A stretch of DNA of 9,443 nt from GCA-003244245 sp036501085 (GCA_036501085.1 DASYAZ010000089.1:1-9443), one strand, 5' to 3'. Shown: positions 1-6,436, counted from the stretch's first letter. Translations and numbers: made by a program. The notes: generated by a model from the sequence alone, not told the origin.

Positions 1-710
1 TCCTGCTCGCGGCCACCGTGATCGGCGGCGCGCTCGCTGCGCTGGGCACCGGTACGGCTCGCACGGCCGGCATCGTGCTGCTGGTCCTCGGCGGGTGGGC
101 GGTCTCGCTGTGCGTGCACGAGTTCGGGCACGCCCTGACGGCCTACCGGGGTGGCGACCGGTCGGTGCGCGCCAAGGGATACCTCACGCTCGACATCCGC
201 CGCTACACCGACCCGGTGATGTCGCTGCTGCTCCCACTGGCACTGTTGGCCTTGGGCGGGATCCCGCTACCCGGTGGCGCAGTGTGGATCAACCGGGCCG
301 CGCTGCGTTCCCGCGCGATCACCTCGGCGGTGTCGCTGGCCGGTCCGCTGGTCAACCTTATCCTGGGGGCTGTGCTCACAGCTGTGGTGGCGCTGAGCCC
401 CCTGCCGGGCGGGCTCGCCGCCGGGCTGTCCTATCTGGCTCTGGTCCAGGTACTCGCCTTCGTGCTCAACATCCTGCCGGTGCCCGGGCTGGACGGGTTC
501 GGCGTCGTGGAGCCCTACCTGCCTACATCGGCTCGCCGGCTCGCCGGCTCTCTCGGCTGGTACGCCCCCCTGCTGCTCTTCGTTCTGATCATCGGTGTGC
601 CCGCGGTGGCGAACGCGCTGTTCGGCGCGAGCTTCACGGTCTTCGCCGCCCTCGGTGGCGATCCGTTCGCAGCTGCCACCGGTCTCCAGGAGTTCCTGTT
701 CTGGCGCTGA
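1..710 (+). CDS. Site-2 protease family (M50) membrane zinc metalloprotease, 5' partial
   Basis: Probable intramembrane zinc metalloprotease of the M50/site-2 protease family, which cleaves membrane-embedded substrates. Numbering from the first in-window GTG (position 18), the zinc-binding HExxH motif is HEFGH at residues 34-38 in a hydrophobic segment, and the second metal-ligand motif is NILPVPGLDG at 151-160 (the family's NPxPxxDG, with the Asp at 159). Several hydrophobic helices surround both motifs. Codons before position 18 stay open (LLAT...) and continue the first membrane helix, so the true start very likely lies upstream of the window and frame 3 is read from the edge. The stop is at 708-710. 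No PDZ domain is seen, which fits the short M50 proteins common in actinobacteria. The substrate is unknown. The gene is co-directional with the BrkB and F420 genes after a 133-base gap, so a shared promoter is uncertain. Confidence 0.87.
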   Translation, partial: LLAATVIGGALAALGTGTARTAGIVLLVLGGWAVSLCVHEFGHALTAYRGGDRSVRAKGYLTLDIRRYTDPVMSLLLPLALLALGGIPLPGGAVWINRAALRSRAITSAVSLAGPLVNLILGAVLTAVVALSPLPGGLAAGLSYLALVQVLAFVLNILPVPGLDGFGVVEPYLPTSARRLAGSLGWYAPLLLFVLIIGVPAVANALFGASFTVFAALGGDPFAAATGLQEFLFWR

Positions 711-843
711 GCACCATTGGTTTTGAACAGGCTATGGAGCAGGCATGGAGCGGGCACTGAGCGCTCAACTCGCCGACCTGCGCACAATCCAGATAACGTC
801 ATCGTGTCAAAGGGCATTGGCTGGGCGTTACAAGGACGTGGAG

Positions 844-1836
844 ATGAGTGTGACGGCTCGGCTCGACGGCTTCCAGCGGCGCCATAGCTGGTTGGGCTTC
901 CCGCTGGCGGTGGTCTACAAGTTCGTCGACGATCAGGGCGGCTATCTCGCTGCCCTGATCACCTACTATGGCTTCGTCTCGCTGTTTCCCATGCTGCTCC
1001 TGATGGTCAGCGTGCTGGGCTTCACGCTGGAGAGCAATCCCGGCCTGCAGCAGGCATTGCTCGGCTCCGCATTGCAGCAATTTCCCATCATCGGCCCGCA
1101 ACTGCAGCAGAACCTCGACTCGATCCACGGCAGCCGCCTAGCGGTGATCCTCGGCATCGTCGGCGCCGTTTACGGGGGTCTGGGGGTCTCCGTCGCCATC
1201 CAGTCGGCGTTCAACCAGATCTGGGCCGTGCCACGCTATGCTCGCCCCGACCCCGTGCTCTCCCGGATCCGCGGCCTGCTGCTGTTCGCCCTGCTCGGCG
1301 GCCTCGTCCTGATCACCACCGCCCTGTCCGCGGCGGGTCCGGTGGCCGCCAGCTTCGGTTATGGAGGCATCACGGTCCGCATCGTCGGGATAGCCGTCGC
1401 GATGATCGCCAACATGGGCGCGTTCCTCATCGCATTCCGGGTGCTCACCGCCCGGGACATCCGGCTGGTTGACCTGATACCCGGCGCGGTATGTGCGGGG
1501 TTCGCGGTGCAGATGCTTCAGGTCGGTGGCGCGTTGTTCGTCAGCTACGCGCTCAACGGAGCCTCACAGACCTACGGCGTCTTCGGACTGGTTCTCGGCC
1601 TGCTGGCCTACTTGTACCTGCAGGCGGTCACCGTCGTGTTCTGCGCCGAGATCAACGCGGTACGGGCGCGCCGGTTGTGGCCCCGCAGCTTGCTCACCCC
1701 CTTCATCGACGACGTGGCGCTCACCCCCGCCGACCGGGCCTCCTACCGCTTCCATGTGGGCGCGGAACGCTTCAAATCCTTCGAACAGGTGCAGACCACC
1801 TTCGACCACCAGCCCCCCGCGAACGACAAACCCTGA
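844..1836 (+). CDS. YihY/virulence factor BrkB family inner-membrane protein
   Basis: A 330-residue multi-pass membrane protein of the YihY/BrkB family. Despite old annotations as ribonuclease BN or serum-resistance factor, the family has no firmly established biochemical role; transport or envelope functions have been suggested. Family hallmarks include the N-terminal segment LAALITYYGFVSLFPMLLL with its aromatic/Pro pattern, followed by about six hydrophobic helices and a hydrophilic C-terminal tail rich in Asp, Pro and Gln. The frame is open from an ATG at 745, but I chose ATG 844: it is preceded at good spacing by AAGGA (832-836), and the protein then starts MSVTARLDGF, as relatives do. 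The extra 33 residues from 745 do not look like family sequence. The stop is 8 bases before fbiA, so it is probably co-transcribed with the F420 genes. A functional link to F420 is not known. Confidence 0.88.
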   Translation: MSVTARLDGFQRRHSWLGFPLAVVYKFVDDQGGYLAALITYYGFVSLFPMLLLMVSVLGFTLESNPGLQQALLGSALQQFPIIGPQLQQNLDSIHGSRLAVILGIVGAVYGGLGVSVAIQSAFNQIWAVPRYARPDPVLSRIRGLLLFALLGGLVLITTALSAAGPVAASFGYGGITVRIVGIAVAMIANMGAFLIAFRVLTARDIRLVDLIPGAVCAGFAVQMLQVGGALFVSYALNGASQTYGVFGLVLGLLAYLYLQAVTVVFCAEINAVRARRLWPRSLLTPFIDDVALTPADRASYRFHVGAERFKSFEQVQTTFDHQPPANDKP

Positions 1837-1844
1837 GCACCGGC

Positions 1845-2855
1845 ATGAAGGTCGTGGTGCTGGTCGGCGGGGTGGGTGGCGCCCGGTTCCTGCTCGGACT
1901 GAAAGTCGCGCTCGGCCTGCCCGCCGTCGGAGCAGCCGGCGCCACTCACGAGCGGCACGAGATCACCGCAGTGGTCAACACCGGGGACGACATCTGGTTG
2001 CACGGGTTGCGAGTCTGCCCGGATCTCGATACCTGCATGTACACCCTGGGCGGAGGCATCGATGACGAGCGTGGCTGGGGGCGGACCGCCGAGACCTGGG
2101 AGGTCAAGGCCGAACTCGCGCGCTATGGCACCGACCAGGACTGGTTCGGGCTGGGGGATCGGGATCTGGCCACGCATCTGGTTCGGACCCGGATGCTGCG
2201 CGCCGGCCACCCGCTGTCCGAGGTGACCGCTAGGCTGTGTGACCGGTGGCGTCCCGGGGTGCGGCTGCTGCCCGCCACTGACGATCGCTGCGAGACCTAC
2301 GTGGTGGTCTCGGGCGCCCCCACTGACTTCTCCCCAGACTCCCTGGGCTCCCGCACGATGCACTTCCAGGAATGGTGGATCCGGTACCGTGCCGCACTCC
2401 CCGCCACCGAGTTCGTCCCGGTGGGCGTGCCGCATCCCGAGCCTGCACCCGGAGTGCGCGAGGCGATCGCCGAGTCGGACGCGGTGCTGATCGCCCCGTC
2501 CAACCCGGTGGTGTCGATCGGCAGCATCCTGGCGGTACCGGGGATCCGTCCGGCACTGCGCGACGCCGCGGCCCGGGTGGTCGGACTGTCTCCCCTCATC
2601 GGCGGGCGCGCAGTGCGCGGGATGGCCGAGGCCTGCCTGGCCACCATCGGTGTGCCCTGCGACGCCGGTGCGCTCGCCAAGCACTACGGCGCGCGCACCT
2701 CGGGTGGGATCCTGGACGGGTGGCTGGTGCATACCGGGGATCACGCGACGGTGCCCGGGATCGAGGTCCACGAGGTCCCGCTGCTGATGACAGACCCGGC
2801 GGCCACCGCAGCGATGGCCAGGGCAGCCCTGAACCTGGCCGGCCTGAGCGTATGA
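1845..2855 (+). CDS. fbiA: 2-phospho-L-lactate transferase / phosphoenolpyruvyl transferase FbiA (CofD) of F420 biosynthesis
   Basis: A 336-residue cytoplasmic enzyme that transfers a phospholactyl or phosphoenolpyruvyl group from its guanosine-diphosphate-activated donor to the deazaflavin Fo, releasing GMP and forming F420-0 or dehydro-F420-0. Visible family signatures are the N-terminal glycine loop VGGVGGARF (residues 7-15), VNTGDDIWLHGL from residue 44 (Fo/metal-binding region with the Asp pair 48-49), CPDLDTCMYTLGG just after it, and PSNPVVSIGSIL (218-229). The length is close to the mycobacterial FbiA (about 330 residues). The start ATG 1845 gives the glycine loop at the normal distance. 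The Shine-Dalgarno sequence is weak and the BrkB stop is only 8 bases upstream, so translational coupling is likely. The last codons overlap fbiB. The donor (phosphoenolpyruvate-derived, as in mycobacteria, or phospholactate-derived) is inferred from the fused FbiB and cannot be read from this gene. Confidence 0.96.
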   Translation: MKVVVLVGGVGGARFLLGLKVALGLPAVGAAGATHERHEITAVVNTGDDIWLHGLRVCPDLDTCMYTLGGGIDDERGWGRTAETWEVKAELARYGTDQDWFGLGDRDLATHLVRTRMLRAGHPLSEVTARLCDRWRPGVRLLPATDDRCETYVVVSGAPTDFSPDSLGSRTMHFQEWWIRYRAALPATEFVPVGVPHPEPAPGVREAIAESDAVLIAPSNPVVSIGSILAVPGIRPALRDAAARVVGLSPLIGGRAVRGMAEACLATIGVPCDAGALAKHYGARTSGGILDGWLVHTGDHATVPGIEVHEVPLLMTDPAATAAMARAALNLAGLSV

Positions 2856-4204
2856 ACGATCACGCAGCGCCGGGCGAGATCCGCATCCTGCCGGTCCAGG
2901 GGTTACCCGAATTCCGGCCGGGTGATGACCTGGTCGCGGCACTGGCCGTGGCGGCTCCGTGGCTGATAGACGGCGACATCGTCGTCGTCACCAGCAAGGT
3001 GGTGTCCAAAGTGGAGGGCCGGCTGGTCACCGTGCCGGCAGACCCGCCGGCCCGCGAGGCGGCCCGAGACAAGCTGATCACCGCCGAGGCCCGGCGAGTG
3101 GTGGCCCGCCGCGGCCGCACCCTTATCACGGAGAACTCCCTGGGGTTGGTCCAAGCCGCCGCCGGGGTGGATGCCTCCAATGTGGAACCCCACGAGCTGG
3201 CGCTGCTGCCCGCCGACCCGGACGGCACTGCGGCCCGGTTGCGGGCGGGGTTGGCCACCGCGCTGGGCATCGACGTCGCAGTGCTGATCACCGACACGAT
3301 GGGTCGCGCGTGGCGGGTCGGGCAGACCGACGCGGCGATCGGAGCTGCCGGGCTGGGGGTACTGCGCCACTACGCCGGTAGCACCGACCGGCACGGCAAC
3401 GAGCTGTTCGTCACCTCCGTCGCCATCGCCGACGAGCTCGCTGCTGCCGCTGACCTGGTCAAAGGAAAGCTCGCCGCGGTACCGGTGGCAGTGGTGCGCG
3501 GGGTGCCCCGCGATACCGACGGCAGTTGCGCCGCGGAGCTGATCCGCCCGCCGGCAGAGGACCTGTTCTGGCTGGGCACCGACGAGGCGATCGAACGGGG
3601 CCGGGCGGCAGGCCGGGCGGAAGCGGTGCTGCTGCGCCGTTCGGTGCGCGCATTCCGGCCCGATCCGGTGGATCCGGCTGCGCTGCGCCGCGCGGTGGGG
3701 GTGGCGCTGCGCGCCCCGGCACCGCATCACACCCGGCCGGTGCGCTTCATCTGGCTGGCGGACCGGACCCGCCGGCACCGGCTGCTCGAGGCGATGGCGC
3801 AGCAGTGGCGGACCGACTTGCGCGGCGACGGTCTGAGCGAGGACGCCATCGAGCGCCGGGTGGCCCGCGGGGCCCTGCTCCAGGACGCACCGGAACTGCT
3901 GGTGCCGGTGGCTGTGCCCGACGGCGCGCACGACTACCCTGACGCTCGCCGCCGCGCCGCCGAGGAGGCGATGTTCACCGTCGCTGCCGGTGCTGCGGTG
4001 CAGGGCTTGCTGGTGGCACTGGCAGTGCAGGGGCTGGGCTCGTGCTGGGTCGGCTCGACCCTGTTCTGCCCCGATCTGGTTCGCGAGCAGCTCGCCCTGC
4101 CACCGGGGTGGCGCCCGCTCGGCACGGTCGCCGTCGGCCACCCTGTGGAACTGTTGCAACCCCGCCCACCCAGCGACACCGACGACGGGTTGGTACTGCG
4201 ATGA
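2852..4204 (+). CDS. fbiB: Bifunctional F420:L-glutamate ligase / dehydro-F420 reductase FbiB
   Basis: A 450-residue two-domain enzyme completing F420 synthesis. Residues about 8-245 are the CofE-type GTP-dependent gamma-glutamyl ligase, with VVTSKVVSK near 46-53, ITENSLGLVQAAAGVDASNV in the middle, and TDTMGRAWR at 147-155 followed by GQTDAAIGAAGL (metal and nucleotide region). Residues about 262-432 are a nitroreductase-fold FMN/F420-binding domain starting LLRRSVRAF, with APAPHHTRPVRF, an IERRVARG helix and the GLGSCWVGSTLF segment. In mycobacteria this C-terminal domain reduces dehydro-F420-0 and the N-terminal domain adds the poly-glutamate tail. The length and both halves match the M. 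tuberculosis protein (about 448 residues) closely. The ATG at 2852 overlaps the fbiA stop (ATGA), and the gene's own stop overlaps the next gene in the same way. The linker around 247-258 is rich in Ala, Gly and Arg. Confidence 0.97.
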   Translation: MNDHAAPGEIRILPVQGLPEFRPGDDLVAALAVAAPWLIDGDIVVVTSKVVSKVEGRLVTVPADPPAREAARDKLITAEARRVVARRGRTLITENSLGLVQAAAGVDASNVEPHELALLPADPDGTAARLRAGLATALGIDVAVLITDTMGRAWRVGQTDAAIGAAGLGVLRHYAGSTDRHGNELFVTSVAIADELAAAADLVKGKLAAVPVAVVRGVPRDTDGSCAAELIRPPAEDLFWLGTDEAIERGRAAGRAEAVLLRRSVRAFRPDPVDPAALRRAVGVALRAPAPHHTRPVRFIWLADRTRRHRLLEAMAQQWRTDLRGDGLSEDAIERRVARGALLQDAPELLVPVAVPDGAHDYPDARRRAAEEAMFTVAAGAAVQGLLVALAVQGLGSCWVGSTLFCPDLVREQLALPPGWRPLGTVAVGHPVELLQPRPPSDTDDGLVLR

Positions 4205-4782
4205 CGGTGACCGGCAGCCCGAACACCGCTGTGCACGCCGATACGCAGCGGGTGCTGTCCGGATGGGAACCCGGCGACCCCGGGCAGCAGGCACTGTGCG
4301 AGGCCTTTCTCGGGTTCCTCGCCGCCCGCCCGGACGCCTGCGCCCGTTCCTGCGTCCCCGGTCATCTGACGGCCTCCGCGCTGGTCCTCTCGCACGAGGG
4401 CACCCACGTGCTGCTCACCTTGCATCCCCGGGTCGGGCGCTGGATACAGCTGGGTGGGCACTGCGAGGAGGGTGACGTCGGGCTCGCCGCGGCGGCGTTG
4501 CGGGAAGCGACCGAGGAGTCCGGGATCCCGGACCTGGACATCGATCCAACCCCGCTGCACCTGGACGTGCACCCGATCACGTGCTCACTGGGCGCGCCCA
4601 CCCGCCACTTCGATGTGCGTTTCCTGCTCCGCGCCCCAGCGGGCGCCATTGCGATCCGCAGTTCCGAGTCCACCGACCTAGCCTGGTGGCCAGTCAACGC
4701 GATACCACCCGACGTAGGATGCGCCCTGCCCTCCCCCTTCCCCCGTCATGGAGACTTATCGGGGTTTTCGGGGGCCTGTTGA
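4201..4782 (+). CDS. NUDIX hydrolase, third gene of the F420 operon; C-terminus encoded by a palindromic element
   Basis: A 193-residue NUDIX pyrophosphohydrolase, cleaving a nucleoside diphosphate linked to some group X; the substrate is not predictable. The Nudix box lies at residues 86-109, GHCEEGDVGLAAAALREATEESGI. The REATEESG half is canonical (Arg101, Glu102, Glu105, Glu106, Gly108), but the spacing to the first half has one extra residue and the first Glu is Asp92, a variant I associate with actinobacterial members. The start ATG 4201 overlaps the fbiB stop (ATGA), indicating tight coupling. The reading frame ends inside a palindrome: residues 181-193 (PRHGDLSGFSGAC) and the stop at 4780-4782 come from that repeat, so the original C-terminus was probably lost or replaced. 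The fold core (box plus the AWWPVNAIPPD strand) is upstream of the join, so activity may be retained. It could sanitise nucleotides or recycle GDP-linked F420 intermediates; that is inference from position only. Confidence 0.9.
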   Translation: MTVTGSPNTAVHADTQRVLSGWEPGDPGQQALCEAFLGFLAARPDACARSCVPGHLTASALVLSHEGTHVLLTLHPRVGRWIQLGGHCEEGDVGLAAAALREATEESGIPDLDIDPTPLHLDVHPITCSLGAPTRHFDVRFLLRAPAGAIAIRSSESTDLAWWPVNAIPPDVGCALPSPFPRHGDLSGFSGAC

Positions 4783-4805
4783 CCCCGACATGTCTCCATA
4801 ACGGG
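4742..4805. repeat. Palindromic element, copy 1 (imperfect inverted repeat)
   Basis: Arms at 4742-4764 and 4783-4805 pair at 20 of 23 positions; mismatches are 4747/4800, 4756/4791 and 4758/4789. The spacer is 18 bases. Core arms read ATGGAGACTTATCGGGG and CCCCGACATGTCTCCAT. Arm length and spacer length equal those of the second copy at 5761-5824. The element contains the end of the preceding NUDIX reading frame, and its right edge touches the ribosome binding site of the next gene. A pyrimidine-rich run (about 4730-4744) precedes it, as in copy 2. No T-run follows, so it is not a standard intrinsic terminator. It is a REP- or MITE-like repeat of unknown family. Confidence 0.85.
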
Positions 4806-4819
4806 AAGAGGAAGCCGTG
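4803..4819 (+). promoter_or_regulatory. Ribosome binding site and GTG start of the DUF5996 gene, abutting palindrome copy 1
   Basis: GGGAAGAGG at 4803-4811 lies 5 bases before the GTG at 4817. The first three G residues (4803-4805) are the outermost paired bases of the copy 1 stem (partners 4742-4744), so a folded transcript could partly mask the site. A matching segment follows copy 2 (5822-5838: GGGGAGAGGTAGCGTGG), so this signal appears to be part of the repeated unit. Confidence 0.55.
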
Positions 4820-5737
4820 GAGCTTTTTCCGTCCTTGCCGCTGGAGGCCTGGGCCGACACCAAGGAGACCCTGCACCGGTTCGCCCAGGTGGTGGGCAAG
4901 ATCCGGCTGGCCGCGAGCGTGCGCCGCAACCACTGGTGGAATGTGCCGTTCCATCTCACCGGGCGGGGCCTGACCACCCGGCCGATGGGCGACGATCCGA
5001 TCTTCACGATCGACTTCGATTTCGTGGCCCACCAGCTGGTGGCCTGCTCGATCACCGGTCAGGCGGTGTCATTCCCGCTGGCCGGTCAGTCAGTGGCGAG
5101 CTTCTACCAGAATCTGCTGCAGGCGCTGACCACGTTGGGCGTCCAGACCCGGGTTGAGCACCCCCACCCGTTCGACCTCCCCGATGCCGCCAGGCCGTTC
5201 GCCGAGGACACCGAGCACGCGGCCTACGACCCGGTGTGGGCCACTCGCTACTGGCAGGTGCTCAGCCAGGTCAACCTCGTGCTGGAGGAGTTCGCCAGCG
5301 GGTTCTCCGGCAAGATCAGCCCGGTGCATCATTTCTGGCACACCTTCGACATTGCGGTCACCCGTTTCTCCGACCGTCACATCGATCAACCCGCCAGCGC
5401 CGACCCGGTGACCCGCGAGGCTTACTCCCGGGAGGTCATCAGCGCCGGATTCTGGTTCGGCGACCAGAACTACGCCGCCCCGGCCTTTTACTCCTACACC
5501 GCTCCGGAGCCGGCCGGTCTCGCCGACGAGCCGCTGCGCCCGGCCACGGCCCGGTGGGTGCCGCAGGGCGCAGGTCACCTGGCGGTCCTGCCCTACGACG
5601 ACGCCCGCGAGCACGCCGATCCCAGGGCAGCCGTACTCGAATTTTACGAAAGCGCCTACCAGGCGGGCGCCCGCCGCGCCGGCTGGGACACCGCTCACCA
5701 AGCCTGCCCCGGCGGCGTGACCGACCCCGCAGCCTGA
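4817..5737 (+). CDS. DUF5996 family protein of unknown function
   Basis: A 306-residue protein recognised as DUF5996; no function is established. Conserved-looking features are the opening FPSLPLEAWADTKETLH, GKIRLA followed by NHWWNVPFHLTGRGLTT (residues about 38-54), IDFDFVAHQL, the central GKISPVHHFWHTFDIAVTRF with several histidines, the segment SAGFWFGDQNY, then FYSYTAPEP, and a C-terminal LPYDD plus AAVLEFYESAYQAGA and AGWD. No signal peptide or membrane helix is seen, so it is probably cytoplasmic. The many His, Trp and Asp residues in the motifs could suit an enzyme or ligand-binding role, but this is speculation. The start is GTG 4817 with GGGAAGAGG just upstream; the protein then begins where family members begin. 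It is bracketed by two palindromic elements and follows the F420/NUDIX operon in the same direction, so read-through transcription is possible. Confidence 0.88.
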   Translation: MELFPSLPLEAWADTKETLHRFAQVVGKIRLAASVRRNHWWNVPFHLTGRGLTTRPMGDDPIFTIDFDFVAHQLVACSITGQAVSFPLAGQSVASFYQNLLQALTTLGVQTRVEHPHPFDLPDAARPFAEDTEHAAYDPVWATRYWQVLSQVNLVLEEFASGFSGKISPVHHFWHTFDIAVTRFSDRHIDQPASADPVTREAYSREVISAGFWFGDQNYAAPAFYSYTAPEPAGLADEPLRPATARWVPQGAGHLAVLPYDDAREHADPRAAVLEFYESAYQAGARRAGWDTAHQACPGGVTDPAA

Positions 5738-5760
5738 TCCCATCATCACCGCCCCCCTTT

Positions 5761-5824
5761 CCCGACATGGAGACATATCGGGGTCAACAGGGGGTCGATC
5801 ACCCCGATATGTCTCCATGTCGGG
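5761..5824. repeat. Palindromic element, copy 2 (perfect 24-bp inverted repeat)
   Basis: Arms at 5761-5784 and 5801-5824 are exact reverse complements over 24 bases around a 16-base loop. The core arms are ATGGAGACATATCGGGG and CCCCGATATGTCTCCAT. Beyond them, G-T and A-T pairs extend the potential stem about three more positions (5758-5760 with 5825-5827). Against copy 1 each core arm differs at one position. The spacers match better if copy 1 is reversed (both then begin TCAACAGG directly after the first arm), while the flanking AGAGG-AGC-GTGG segment matches better in direct orientation, so relative orientation is unresolved. It lies between the DUF5996 stop and the next gene. No T-run follows. 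Confidence 0.92.
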
Positions 5825-5834
5825 GAGAGGTAGC

Positions 5835-5891
5835 GTGGTTGGTTTGCGGAAGGATCGAGAAGACAAGCGAGGAGAGAAGCAAGGTGATTAA
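5835..5891 (+). other. Possible 18-codon leader ORF overlapping the next start
   Basis: GTG 5835 follows GGGGAGAGG (5822-5830) and encodes a short, charged peptide (VVGLRKDREDKRGEKQGD) ending with TAA at 5889-5891, which overlaps the GTG start (5884) of the NUDIX-like gene. The RBS-plus-GTG segment corresponds to the one that starts the DUF5996 gene after copy 1. It could couple translation of the next gene, or be a decayed start region. There is no direct evidence that it is translated. Confidence 0.25.
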
Positions 5892-6417
5892 GCACGACAC
5901 TGCCAGCACGTTCGTGTTCTGCCGGTTCACGGATGGCTGGCGGCTGGGCTTGGTCGAGGATCTTCGCCTGGGTTTGCACATGATCGCTGGTGGGCACGTG
6001 GAAGACGTGGAGAACCACGAACAGGCCGCGATCCGGCAGATTACCGAGAAGATGGGGCTAGCCGGGGTGCGGTTGATGAGCCCTCCCACGCCCGGACTGC
6101 CCGCCGGCTATCCGCACCGGCGGGTGGCGCGAGAGTGGTGGAAAACCGAGGTCATGGTGCCAGCGGATGACCACTTGGCCGAGCCGCACATCCACCTCGA
6201 CCACCAGTACCTCGCCTTGGCCGACACACCGGCCCCGGCCCGTACGCCGAGACACCCCTTCGACTGGTTCACCTGCGCCGAGCTGCACCCGCTCGCGATG
6301 CCGCAGGACACCCGGATGCTCGCGGAGTACCTGTTCGACCGGATTGGTGACCTGGCAGCCGGCGAGCTGGACGACCCAGCAGTGCTGCGGTCCTTCGCCA
6401 TCGCAGGCAACCGGTAG
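5884..6417 (+). CDS. NUDIX-fold protein with degenerate catalytic box
   Basis: A 177-residue NUDIX-superfamily protein. The box is at residues 37-59: Gly37, Glu43, Arg51, Glu55, Gly58 and Leu59 are at their expected positions, but the RE pair is Arg51-Gln52 and the EE pair is Glu55-Lys56. These glutamates normally ligand the catalytic magnesium, so hydrolase activity is probably reduced or lost, and the protein may bind a nucleotide without cleaving it. The rest is well kept: a first strand FVFCRFTDGWRLGLV, then PAGYPHRRVAREWW, the His-rich HLAEPHIHLDHQYLA and a C-terminal DTRMLAEYLFDRI helix. The start is GTG 5884, with AGGAGAG at 5870-5876. The frame is open further upstream through palindrome copy 2 (for example an ATG at 5809), but that would encode repeat sequence. 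It converges on the methyltransferase gene with 19 bases between. Confidence 0.82.
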   Translation: MIKHDTASTFVFCRFTDGWRLGLVEDLRLGLHMIAGGHVEDVENHEQAAIRQITEKMGLAGVRLMSPPTPGLPAGYPHRRVAREWWKTEVMVPADDHLAEPHIHLDHQYLALADTPAPARTPRHPFDWFTCAELHPLAMPQDTRMLAEYLFDRIGDLAAGELDDPAVLRSFAIAGNR

Positions 6418-6436
6418 CGCCCACCGCAAGCCCCGT

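Noticed and set aside
530..553. Short tandem repeat of ctcgccgg within the protease gene
   Set aside because: Only two to three units in a GC-rich coding sequence, in frame and without effect on the protein; likely chance.
745..843. Upstream ATG 745 as the start of the BrkB-family gene
   Set aside because: The extra 33 residues do not look like the family, while ATG 844 has a good AAGGA site at 832-836.
711..843. Promoter for the BrkB-fbiA-fbiB operon (TTGAAC at 723-728; TAACGT at 794-799)
   Set aside because: The two hexamers are not at usable spacing and neither has a convincing partner; a promoter may be here but cannot be placed.
1743..2942. Long minus-strand open frame antisense to fbiA
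   Set aside because: It lies opposite a strongly recognisable gene, has low-complexity Gly/Pro/His/Arg composition, and exists because of GC-biased codon use; no family resemblance.
2903..4294. 463-codon minus-strand open frame antisense to fbiB
   Set aside because: Antisense shadow of a certain gene; rich in Arg, Gln, His and Gly with no domain or ribosome binding site.
4742..4805. Palindromes as intrinsic transcription terminators
   Set aside because: Stems are strong, but neither copy is followed by a T-run on either strand; both lie between co-directional genes. A rho-independent role in this high-GC host is not excluded but not supported.
4742..5824. Composite transposon or CRISPR array
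   Set aside because: No transposase, integrase or cas-like gene, no obvious target duplication, and only two repeats about 1 kb apart enclosing an ordinary gene.
5090..5866. Minus-strand open frame running through palindrome copy 2 and antisense to DUF5996
   Set aside because: Its N-terminus is translated repeat sequence and its body is the shadow of the plus-strand gene.
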